In this document: piece after piece, positions 9,372 to 16,686 of the stretch
Position numbering within the stretch: the stretch's first letter is position 1
Layout of the letters: each line of letters starts with the position of its first letter
DNA from: Stutzerimonas stutzeri
Lineage (GTDB): Bacteria > Pseudomonadota > Gammaproteobacteria > Pseudomonadales > Pseudomonadaceae
Assembly: GCF_009789555.1 (NCBI RefSeq)
Contig: NZ_CP046902.1
Coordinates: 174,001 to 238,000 of the forward strand
Reading direction: 5' to 3'
Length of the DNA stretch: 64,000 nt
Program-made: the position numbers and the translations under genes
The notes under the pieces: generated by a model
Databases searched by the model: none
What the model saw: the letters and a program-made list of their open reading frames with translations, nothing else
What the model was told of the DNA's origin: nothing

Positions 9372-10811
9372 TCAGGCGTCCTGCCTCAAGCTGTCCTTCG
9401 GTAAACGCCGATCCAGCAAACGGTACAGGGCGCTGTCGACAGGCCAGTTGCGCAGCAGACGCGCACGGTCCCTGGCGAAGGCCTGGCGAAACCGCGCTAC
9501 GCTACGATGCTGGTGCAGCGCATCCAGATCGATCAACGCCCAGCTGCCGTCCTGCCAGAGCAGGTTGGTGCCCTTGAGGTCGCCATGGCTGATACGCTCG
9601 CGGATCAGCGCAGCGAACAGCTGCTCCAGCGCCTGAAGCTCCTGCTCCGGCGGCGTCGCGTTCACGTATGGCTCGAAGCGCGCGATTATATCTTGCCCGC
9701 TTACATACTCGGTAATCAGATAGCTGCGCCCCCGAAGACCAAAACGTCGCATCTCGATCATCGCCAGTGGCTGCGGTGTGGCGATGCCCAGCAGGTCCAG
9801 GCGATGGGCCTCGACCCAACTGTGCCAGGCGCGAGACGGACGCCAGAAACGTTTCAGCCAGTGCGCCAGGTTCTTGATGTTGTAGCGTTTGATGACAAAC
9901 GACTCGCCTTCCACATCGACATGCGCAACCGTGGCGCTCCCGCCTTTCTTCAGCGCCGAGCCTGCTGCGATGAACTCATCCGGGGCACTTAGCAGGGTCG
10001 TCAATTGCGCCTCGCGCTCGCGTCGCACCGCGACCAGACCGTGGCTGTCGTGACGCACGCTGAACGCCGTGCAATCGCGGCCGACCTTTTTCAGATAGTC
10101 GGCGAGCCGCTGCCGTCGCGCCGTGTGCACCTTGTCGAGCAGGGCTTCGAGCGCAAGCGCGTGGGTGTTGTTGGCCAGCAGATAGCTCACCAGCAACTCT
10201 TCGATGAAGGGTTCCAGCGACGCGGGCAATTGCGCGAAGAACAGCGCGAGGTTGTCCTGTACAAGCCCTCGCGACAACGGCTCGCCGGGCACTTCGGCGC
10301 GAACGCCGCCGCCATCGATCAGGTACAGCCGCCCCTCGTGGCGCATCAGGTTGTCCAGGTGCAGATCACTCTGCCAAAGCCCTTTCGCATGCAGGCGGGC
10401 AATCTCGGCCAGCGCACTGCCCAGCACCGACTGTTGATCGTCACTCAGTGGCAACTGTCGAGACACCTCCAGCCATGCATCATGCAGGCTGCGCGCGCCC
10501 TCCAGGAACTCGAACAGCAGCCAACCGCCGGCCCCCTCTTCGAACCCCTGCTCCAGCAATGCGGGAGTGGTCAGGTGCTGTTCGGCGAGCAGCTCCGCGC
10601 CATGTCGTTCACGCTCGAAATGGCGGTGCGCGCGGTCGCCCACCATCAGCTTGGCCAGCACCGGACGCCCTCGCCATTGCGCCTGCGCGACATAGCGCTG
10701 GCCAGGCAGTACGCGTAGCCAGCGCGCTATATGCAGTTCGTCGGCGCCCAGCGCGACACTCAGGGGCAGCGCTGGATGCCGCCCAGCCCGGCGCAATTGT
10801 TCAAGCGTCAC
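9372..10811 (-). CDS. Tandem kinase-fold LPS protein (PA5006-like)
   Basis: About 479 residues containing two kinase-like domains in series. The first has LWQSDLHLDNLM and LYLIDGGGV; the second has ISHGDLKGTNLLW and WALIDLDAL, the catalytic-loop and metal-loop counterparts of the InaA/WaaP kinase superfamily. The GTG at 10811 is chosen because AAGGAG lies 7 nt upstream. An open ATG further upstream (10895) would add 28 low-quality residues. It probably phosphorylates or monitors core heptoses, or helps core kinases; PAO1 has a similar double-domain protein (PA5006). The preceding 44-codon ORF overlaps its start by 11 bp. Confidence 0.78.
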   Translation of the reverse strand: MTLEQLRRAGRHPALPLSVALGADELHIARWLRVLPGQRYVAQAQWRGRPVLAKLMVGDRAHRHFERERHGAELLAEQHLTTPALLEQGFEEGAGGWLLFEFLEGARSLHDAWLEVSRQLPLSDDQQSVLGSALAEIARLHAKGLWQSDLHLDNLMRHEGRLYLIDGGGVRAEVPGEPLSRGLVQDNLALFFAQLPASLEPFIEELLVSYLLANNTHALALEALLDKVHTARRQRLADYLKKVGRDCTAFSVRHDSHGLVAVRREREAQLTTLLSAPDEFIAAGSALKKGGSATVAHVDVEGESFVIKRYNIKNLAHWLKRFWRPSRAWHSWVEAHRLDLLGIATPQPLAMIEMRRFGLRGRSYLITEYVSGQDIIARFEPYVNATPPEQELQALEQLFAALIRERISHGDLKGTNLLWQDGSWALIDLDALHQHRSVARFRQAFARDRARLLRNWPVDSALYRLLDRRLPKDSLRQDA

Positions 10812-10935
10812 GCATGCACTCCTTGTGCAAGGCGCCGAACGACGATGCCAGTGCCCTGCGCTTGGCACGCATGGGCAGCCCATCAGGACAGGCACAACCC
10901 ATGGCGCCGGCCAGCTCCCACACGGAATCGATCAT
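10801..10935 (-). CDS. Small 44-residue ORF coupled between two LPS kinase genes
   Basis: A short open frame with overlaps at both ends. Its ATG overlaps the TGA of the upstream kinase gene as ATGA, and its own TGA falls 11 bp inside the start of the tandem-kinase gene. It begins MIDSVWELAGAMGC and contains a CACPDGLP element, then a basic Ala-rich helix (RAKRRALASSFGALHKE). There is no signal peptide or membrane helix. The double coupling fills what would otherwise be a 120-bp gap in a tightly packed operon, which argues for translation. Function unknown; three cysteines could bind metal. Confidence 0.55.
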   Translation of the reverse strand: MIDSVWELAGAMGCACPDGLPMRAKRRALASSFGALHKECMRDA

Positions 10936-11669
10936 TCGCGGCCCTCGAAGTAGGCGAGGATCTTGCGGATCATCGTCTTGTCGTCAGCGGCCATTCGCGC
11001 CCGCCGCTGGTAGAGCAGAAAGAAGCGCAAGCGCTGTGTACGAGACAACGTGTAGCGCGCCACCTTGTCCAGGCAAGCCAGGTCCTTGATGATGCGGCGA
11101 TGGAGAAACGGCCCGCGCCAGAAATCCCCTGATGGGCAATCGATCAGAAACAACCTGCCCGCCTCGTTGACCAGCAGGTTCCGCCATTTCAGATCGTTAT
11201 GCGCAAAGCGATGATCGTGCAGCGTGCGCGTCGCATGGGCCAACTGCTCGCTGACCCCGCGCACCCAGCGGCGGTCCGCCAACCTCGGGTCACCTGCGCA
11301 TGCCATGGCCGCCATGTCCGTGGTACCAGGTACTTCCGAGGTAATCAGGGCGCCACGCTGGAAGAATCCTGCACGGCGCTGCATCCCCCAGGCAACCAGC
11401 GGCGCAACGGCAATGCCCCACTCGCTGAAGTGCTGAAGATTCTGCCACTCGGCTTCGACACGCGGGCGCCCAACGAAACGCCGCAAGCCTTTGCCCGCCG
11501 TCCAGTAACGCTTCACGTAGAAGCACTTGCCGGAAATGTTGATACGGATGACCTCGGACAGCGGGTCACTGGCGACCCGCTCGCCTTCCAGCGCAAAAAC
11601 CGTCTCCAGATCAGCAAACGCATGCGCGACGTCGGCGCTTGTTTCGCCGACGATTTGCCAGTCGCTCAT
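10932..11669 (-). CDS. LPS core kinase-like protein, InaA family (WapP/WapQ-like)
   Basis: A 245-residue single-domain kinase of the lipopolysaccharide kinase (Kdo/WaaP/InaA) superfamily. The N-lobe contains GKCFYVKRYW with the likely ATP-binding Lys. The C-lobe holds FAHNDLKWRNLL (catalytic Asp) and RLFLIDCPSG (metal Asp). PAO1 carries two such genes, wapP and wapQ, after waaP; here I see only one before the tandem kinase, so orthology to either is unresolved. It overlaps waaP by 4 bp. A role in inner-core phosphorylation or sugar modification is inferred. Confidence 0.8.
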   Translation of the reverse strand: MSDWQIVGETSADVAHAFADLETVFALEGERVASDPLSEVIRINISGKCFYVKRYWTAGKGLRRFVGRPRVEAEWQNLQHFSEWGIAVAPLVAWGMQRRAGFFQRGALITSEVPGTTDMAAMACAGDPRLADRRWVRGVSEQLAHATRTLHDHRFAHNDLKWRNLLVNEAGRLFLIDCPSGDFWRGPFLHRRIIKDLACLDKVARYTLSRTQRLRFFLLYQRRARMAADDKTMIRKILAYFEGRE

Positions 11670-12481
11670 TGCTGAGCCCCGGGCGCGTATTTGCGGTGAT
11701 AGCGGCTTTGCAGCTGTTCCGCCTTGCGTTGCAGACGGGACAGCAGCGGGGCTTCATCGCGCAGGATCCGGCGCAGGGGCATCTGAAAATAGCCGCTCAG
11801 AAACCTCAACCTGTCGCGTTTGGTCAGGCCGATCCCGAGCGCCGAGAAATACAACCCGGCCAGGTCCTTGTCGCGCCACCGCAGCGGCGTCCGGTCGCGG
11901 ACCTGCGCGCGATGCAGATCGATCACCGACAGGCGCAGCGCATCGGCACGGACCGGCGTATCGGTGTGCAGCAGGAAGTGGCAGATGTAGCAGTCGCGAT
12001 GATTGACTCCAGCGCGGTGCATGGTGCCGGTCATGCGCGCCACTTCGGCGATCAGCGCGCGCTTGAGGACAGGATCAGGCGGATTTTGCAGCCAGTCGAT
12101 GCTGTAATCTTCAAGGCTGACCGTCGGCGCCAACTCCTCGGTGATGATGAACGAATGCTGCGTCGCCGGATTGCCGCCGCGCTCGCCGTAGGCCACCGCG
12201 GTCATGGTCGGCACCCCGACCTCGTGCAGGCGCTGGATCGCGCGCCATTCCTGCCCCGCTCCCAGCACCGGCGCCTTGGCGGTGCTCAGGTTCTTGAGGA
12301 TTTCCGCCCAGCCGATGCCACGATGGATCTTCACGAAGTAACCGCGCCCATCGACCTCGGTGCGCAGCGTACGCCGGCCTTCGAGTTGCCGGTAGACCTG
12401 CCCCTGCAACTGCTCGACAGCCTCGAACGCATCACGACCGGCCCAGAGCGACTTGAACGGCTCAGTGAGGATGAGCTTCAT
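11666..12481 (-). CDS. waaP: LPS core heptose I kinase WaaP
   Basis: Phosphorylates heptose I of the inner core, a step essential or near-essential in P. aeruginosa. The 271-residue protein shows GRGYFVKIHRG (N-lobe Lys), TEELAPTVSLEDY, the catalytic loop NHRDCYICHFLL and the Asp loop LSVIDLHRAQVR, all diagnostic of WaaP/RfaP. Order waaG-waaP-kinase matches pseudomonads. It overlaps waaG and the next kinase gene by 4 bp each. Confidence 0.92.
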   Translation of the reverse strand: MKLILTEPFKSLWAGRDAFEAVEQLQGQVYRQLEGRRTLRTEVDGRGYFVKIHRGIGWAEILKNLSTAKAPVLGAGQEWRAIQRLHEVGVPTMTAVAYGERGGNPATQHSFIITEELAPTVSLEDYSIDWLQNPPDPVLKRALIAEVARMTGTMHRAGVNHRDCYICHFLLHTDTPVRADALRLSVIDLHRAQVRDRTPLRWRDKDLAGLYFSALGIGLTKRDRLRFLSGYFQMPLRRILRDEAPLLSRLQRKAEQLQSRYHRKYAPGAQQ

Positions 12482-13599
12482 GGGCGATCCGCCAGAATCA
12501 CATCGGCCGCGCGTGCGGGCATGCTGTACAGATCAGCGCGATCGGCATAAGCCAACGCATTACGTGCCCAGCGGCTGCGCTGCACATTGTCCTCCAGCAT
12601 TTCGGCCAGCATGCGGTCGAGATCACCCTGCTGGTACGGGCTCGGCACAACCCGCCCGCAGTCCGCGTCGGTAATGTAATGCGCGTAACCGCAGACATCG
12701 GTTACCAGCACCGGCAATCCCGCCACCAGCGCTTCGAGCAGCACGGTGCCGGTGTTCTCGTTGTAGGCCGGATGGATCAACAAGTCGGCTCCGAGCAAAA
12801 AACGTGGAATGTCGCTTCGCCCCTTGAGGAACTCGACCTGTGCCGAAACGCCCAGGGTCTTGGCCTGTAGCAGGAACGGCTTGGGATCGTCCTGGCCGAT
12901 CACGAACAGGCGTGTGCGTTTTTTCAGCGCGCGCGGGAGCGAGGCGAGTGCCTTCAGCGTACGGTCCAGCCCCTTGGTCTTGAAGCCGGAGCCGATCTGT
13001 ACCAGCAGCAATTCATCGTTATCCAGTTCGAACTCTTCACGAAAGGCCGCCCGAATCCCAGCGGCATCGGCCGGCGCGCGGCGATCCAGGGCGATGCCTG
13101 GCGGCAGCAGATGAAAGCGTTCGGGCGGCGTGGCGTAGTGCTTGACGAACAGCGGCTGCTGCACCTCGGAGATCATCAGGATGTCGGTGTTCGAGCGAGG
13201 CTCGAACACCGCCCGCTCATATTCGGCGAAATGCTTGTAGCGACCCCAGCGGCGATAGATCGGATTGCGCAGAGTCTGCGCCTTCTCCTCGAAACACGGG
13301 TCGGCAGCGTAGTACACATCGAGCCCCGGCATCTTGTTGAAGCCGATCACGCGGCTTACCGGCCGCTTCAGCAGATCCTGCTCGACCCATTCGGTGAAGC
13401 GCTCGTTGCGGGTGTGGTTGAAAAGCGCTTTGACTGGCGCGATCAGGACCTCGAATCCGTCAGGGACATCGCCCTCCCAGATCATCGTATAGACGCGAAC
13501 GTCATGCCCCCGGCGCTGGCATTCCAGTGCGATTCGCATGAAGTCGCGCTGCAGCCCGCCGAAGGGGAAATACTTGTACAGGATGAAGGCCAGTTGCAT
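12478..13599 (-). CDS. waaG: LPS core glycosyltransferase WaaG
   Basis: A GT4-family UDP-sugar:heptose II transferase acting at the cytoplasmic face of the inner membrane. The 373-residue protein starts LAFILYKYFPFGGLQRDF, the family acceptor-domain signature. The C-terminal domain has QIGSGFKTKGLDRTL and the catalytic NENTGTVLLEALVAG, followed by VTDVCGYAHYI. It overlaps waaC by one base (TGATG) and waaP by four. In pseudomonads the transferred sugar is thought to be galactosamine rather than glucose. Confidence 0.92.
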   Translation of the reverse strand: MQLAFILYKYFPFGGLQRDFMRIALECQRRGHDVRVYTMIWEGDVPDGFEVLIAPVKALFNHTRNERFTEWVEQDLLKRPVSRVIGFNKMPGLDVYYAADPCFEEKAQTLRNPIYRRWGRYKHFAEYERAVFEPRSNTDILMISEVQQPLFVKHYATPPERFHLLPPGIALDRRAPADAAGIRAAFREEFELDNDELLLVQIGSGFKTKGLDRTLKALASLPRALKKRTRLFVIGQDDPKPFLLQAKTLGVSAQVEFLKGRSDIPRFLLGADLLIHPAYNENTGTVLLEALVAGLPVLVTDVCGYAHYITDADCGRVVPSPYQQGDLDRMLAEMLEDNVQRSRWARNALAYADRADLYSMPARAADVILADRP

Positions 13600-14600
13600 C
13601 AGGGTGTCTCCGATGACCGCAACAGGGCCTTGAGTTCACTGGCGACGCGCTCGGGCAGGAGCTCGTCGAAGCAGGGTTTATGCCGGTCGCCCTTGCCGGC
13701 GTTCGGGCCACTGGCGCAGAGATGAACCTGCGACCGCCCATAAGCACCGACGCGCCCCGGCAGGGTCGGACCATAAAGCGAGATGCTCGGTACATCCAGC
13801 GCCGCCGCCAGATGGCCGAGCCCGGTATCCACAGCCACACAGGCACGCGCGCCGGCGATCACCTTGGCGATACCGCCGAGATTCAGCCGGGGCAATACCG
13901 ACACGCCCTCCAGGCCCTGCGCGATTCGCTCGGCGCGGGCCTTCTCGTCCGCATTGCCCCAGGGCAGGCGGATCGCCCAGCCGTACTCGCTCATGCGCTC
14001 GGCCAGCTCTCGCCAGTACCGCTCCGGCCAATGCTTGCTCGGCCAGGTGGTGCCATGCAGGAACAACAGATAGGGCTGCTCGTTTGGCGTCGCCAGCAGG
14101 CTACGATCGAGCCCGTAATCGGCAATCGACACAGGATTCGGATAACCGAGCGACTGCGCGAACAATTGCCGCACACGCTCGAGGGCATGCTGGTCTCGAG
14201 GTACGGCGTAGCGGCGATCATAAAAACGCGACGCCATCGGCTCGCGCGCCGATTCGCGGTCCAGCCCAGCGACCGAGGCGTTGACGTAGCGGGTCAGCCA
14301 GGCGCTCTTGAGCAGCCCCTGGGCATCGATGACCAGATCATAATGGGCCTCGCGCAAACGCGCCTTGAAGCGTCGCCATTCACCAGAACGAAAGGTTCGA
14401 AAAGGGTGCTTGCGCCAGCGCCGGATCGCCACGGGGATGACCTGGGCGACGACGGGATGCCACGCCGGGATTTCAGCAAAGCCCTCCTCGACGACCCAAT
14501 CGAACTGGATGCCGGGTATCGCGCGCTGCGCATCGGTCAAAGCCGGAAGCGTATGCACGACATCGCCCAGCGAGGACGTCTTGATCAGCAACACCCTCAC
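13599..14600 (-). CDS. waaC: LPS heptosyltransferase I WaaC
   Basis: A GT9-family ADP-heptose transferase adding the first heptose to Kdo2-lipid A. The 333-residue protein starts from GTG with RVLLIKTSSLGDVVHTLPAL, typical of WaaC. Later motifs are LFLHGTTWPSKHWP and VAVDTGLGHLAAAL (donor-binding region), then SLYGPTLPGR. It is immediately preceded by the TGA of waaF (TGAGTG junction) and followed with one-base overlap by waaG. Confidence 0.94.
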   Translation of the reverse strand: MRVLLIKTSSLGDVVHTLPALTDAQRAIPGIQFDWVVEEGFAEIPAWHPVVAQVIPVAIRRWRKHPFRTFRSGEWRRFKARLREAHYDLVIDAQGLLKSAWLTRYVNASVAGLDRESAREPMASRFYDRRYAVPRDQHALERVRQLFAQSLGYPNPVSIADYGLDRSLLATPNEQPYLLFLHGTTWPSKHWPERYWRELAERMSEYGWAIRLPWGNADEKARAERIAQGLEGVSVLPRLNLGGIAKVIAGARACVAVDTGLGHLAAALDVPSISLYGPTLPGRVGAYGRSQVHLCASGPNAGKGDRHKPCFDELLPERVASELKALLRSSETP

Positions 14601-15635
14601 TCAGCGCACCTCGATCGGCTGTGGCACGAGGCGATCCAGTGCGTCGATCACTGAGCGCGGTCCGAGCTCACGCATGCAGTTGTTGTGACCGAAGCGGCAG
14701 GTGCGCTCGAAACAGGGGCTGCAATCGAGACCCAAACGCACGATTTCGACCTGCTCGGACAGCGGCGGGGTGAACGCCGGCGAGGTGGAGCCATAGACCG
14801 ACACCAATGGCCGGGCGAGTGCGGCGGCCACATGCATCAGCCCCGAATCGTTCGACACCACCGCGTCGGCACAGGACAGCAAATCGATCGCTTCGGCCAG
14901 GCTGGTTTCCCCCGCGAGATTGAGCGCCTCTTCGCGCAGCCCCGGAATCAGGCGCTGGCGGATATCCTCGCCTACCGAATGATCATTCTTCGAACCGAAC
15001 AGCCAGACCTGCCAGCCCTCGCGGATCTTCGCCTCGGCGACCTGAGCGAAATGCTCGGCCGGCCAACGCTTGGATTCGCCGAACTCCGCGCCCGGGCACA
15101 GCGCCAGTACAGGCCGATCGACACTCAGGTCGAAACGCGTCAACGCGGCCTCGCGGCTTTCGGCATCAATGCGCAGGGACGGCTTCGGGTAGGGCCTGGG
15201 CAGTTCGGCGCCGGGCTCGAACGCCAGCGCCATGAAGCGCTCGATCATCAGCGGATAACGCTGCTTGTCCAGCTTGCGCATGTCGTTGAGCAGGCCGAAA
15301 CGCATCTCGCCGCGCCAGCCGGTGCGCTTGGGGATGCCCGCAAAAAACGGCACGAGCGCCGATTTCAATGAATTGGGCAGCAGGATCGCCTGCTGATACT
15401 GCCCCCGCAAGCCCTGCGCGACGCTGCGCCGGGTCGCCATGTCGAGCACGCCGTGCCCCACCGGAAAGCTCAGCGCCTGGCGCACTTCGGGCATCCGCTC
15501 GAGGATCGGCCGGCTCCACTCCGGTGCCAGTACGTCGATATGGCAGTCCGGATGGCGCTGCTTCAGGCATGCGAACAGGGTCTGCGCCATCACCATGTCG
15601 CCGACCCAGCTGGGACCCACAATCAGAATATTCAT
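14601..15635 (-). CDS. waaF: LPS heptosyltransferase II WaaF
   Basis: A GT9-family enzyme adding the second core heptose. The 344-residue protein starts ILIVGPSWVGDMVMAQ and contains LALCPGAEFGESKRWP and VVSNDSGLMHVAAAL, then SVYGSTSPAFTPP, all matching WaaF. It is the first gene of the waaF-waaC-waaG-waaP series; an 82-bp gap with inverted repeats separates it from ilvE. Its promoter is not obvious. Confidence 0.94.
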   Translation of the reverse strand: MNILIVGPSWVGDMVMAQTLFACLKQRHPDCHIDVLAPEWSRPILERMPEVRQALSFPVGHGVLDMATRRSVAQGLRGQYQQAILLPNSLKSALVPFFAGIPKRTGWRGEMRFGLLNDMRKLDKQRYPLMIERFMALAFEPGAELPRPYPKPSLRIDAESREAALTRFDLSVDRPVLALCPGAEFGESKRWPAEHFAQVAEAKIREGWQVWLFGSKNDHSVGEDIRQRLIPGLREEALNLAGETSLAEAIDLLSCADAVVSNDSGLMHVAAALARPLVSVYGSTSPAFTPPLSEQVEIVRLGLDCSPCFERTCRFGHNNCMRELGPRSVIDALDRLVPQPIEVR

Positions 15636-15662
15636 AAGCTAGAAGCCATGAGCGTGAAGTGC

Positions 15663-15705
15663 GAAGCCAGTGCAGGAGCGGTCTTCGCGTCCAACGCCTG
15701 GCTTC
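15663..15705. repeat. Inverted repeat with GAAGCCAG arms, ilvE/waaF gap
   Basis: GAAGCCAG (15663-15670) and CTGGCTTC (15698-15705) form a perfect 8-bp inverted repeat inside the 82-bp ilvE-waaF gap. The flanks are also partly complementary (AAGTGCG near 15658, CCCACTT near 15713). This looks like one of the GAAGC-type intergenic repeats of the window. No U-tract, so terminator activity is uncertain. Confidence 0.5.
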
Positions 15706-15717
15706 CCGCCTCCCACT

Positions 15718-16641
15718 TTATTTGACCAGCGTCCGCCATTCGGCATGGGCTTCGGTCTTGCCGGAAACCAGATCGAAATAAGCCTTCTGGATGCGCTCGG
15801 TGACCGGGCCGCGGCGGCCAATGCCGATATTGCGGCCGTCGACTTCGCGAATCGGCGTGACTTCGGCCGCAGTGCCGGTAAAGAAGGCTTCGTCGGCGAT
15901 ATAGACCTCGTCGCGCGTGATGCGTTTTTCCACGACCTTGATGCCCAGCTCGTCGGCCAGGGTCAGCACGGTGCCGCGCGTGATGCCGTTGAGGCAGGCG
16001 GTGACTTCGGGGGTGTAGATCACACCGTCCTTGATGATGAAAATGTTCTCGCCCGAGCCTTCGGCGACGTAGCCTTCGGGATCGAGCATCAGGGCTTCGT
16101 CGGCGCCGCCGGAGATGGCTTCCTGCAGGGCCAGCATCGAGTTGATGTAGGCACCGTTGGATTTGGCGCGGGTCATGCTGATGTTGACGTGGTGGCGGGT
16201 AAAGGAACTGGTGCGCACCTTGATGCCCCGCTCCAGGGCCTCGTCACCCATGTAGGCGCCCCAGTGCCAGGCGGCGACGATCACATGCACTTTCAGGCCG
16301 CTGGCACGCAGCCCCATGCCTTCGGATCCGTAGAAGACCATCGGGCGGATGTAGGCGCTTTCCAGATTGTTCTCACGCACGGCGGCGCGGGTCGCCTCGT
16401 TGATTTCTTCCTTCGAGTACGGCATCTGCATGTTCATGATGTGTGCCGAATCGAACAGACGATCCGTGTGCGCCTGCAGGCGGAAGATCGCGGTGCCGGC
16501 CGGCGTGTCGTAGGCACGCACGCCTTCGAAAACGCCCATGCCGTAATGCAGGGTGTGAGTCAGCACATGGGTGGTCGCGTCGCGCCACTGCACCAGCTCA
16601 CCGTCATACCAGATCACGCCATCACGATCGGCCATCGACAT
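15718..16641 (-). CDS. ilvE: Branched-chain amino acid aminotransferase
   Basis: PLP enzyme interconverting Leu, Ile and Val with their 2-oxo acids, the last step of branched-chain synthesis. The ATG at 16641 (307 residues, MSMADRDGVIWYDGELV) is chosen because GAGGT precedes it by a normal spacing; a GTG at 16650 is open but overlaps that ribosome site. Class IV aminotransferase features are THTLHYGMGVFEGVRAY near the N-terminus, a PLP-lysine region TRAKSNGAYINSMLA and EGSGENIFIIKDG. The neighbours glnE and waaF match PAO1 order. Confidence 0.95.
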   Translation of the reverse strand: MSMADRDGVIWYDGELVQWRDATTHVLTHTLHYGMGVFEGVRAYDTPAGTAIFRLQAHTDRLFDSAHIMNMQMPYSKEEINEATRAAVRENNLESAYIRPMVFYGSEGMGLRASGLKVHVIVAAWHWGAYMGDEALERGIKVRTSSFTRHHVNISMTRAKSNGAYINSMLALQEAISGGADEALMLDPEGYVAEGSGENIFIIKDGVIYTPEVTACLNGITRGTVLTLADELGIKVVEKRITRDEVYIADEAFFTGTAAEVTPIREVDGRNIGIGRRGPVTERIQKAYFDLVSGKTEAHAEWRTLVK

Positions 16642-16686
16642 TGTTGCCACCTCGGAATTCGATAAATGCTTTGTTTGCGGACGAGA

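Noticed and set aside
7522..9636. A 704-codon open frame antisense to the carbamoyltransferase gene
   Set aside because: Shadow of a conserved gene on the other strand; its composition is His/Arg/Asp-rich and shows no family motif.
10250..10260. TGTACA occurrence resembling the crt control element
   Set aside because: Single copy inside the tandem-kinase coding sequence, with no repeat or promoter context.
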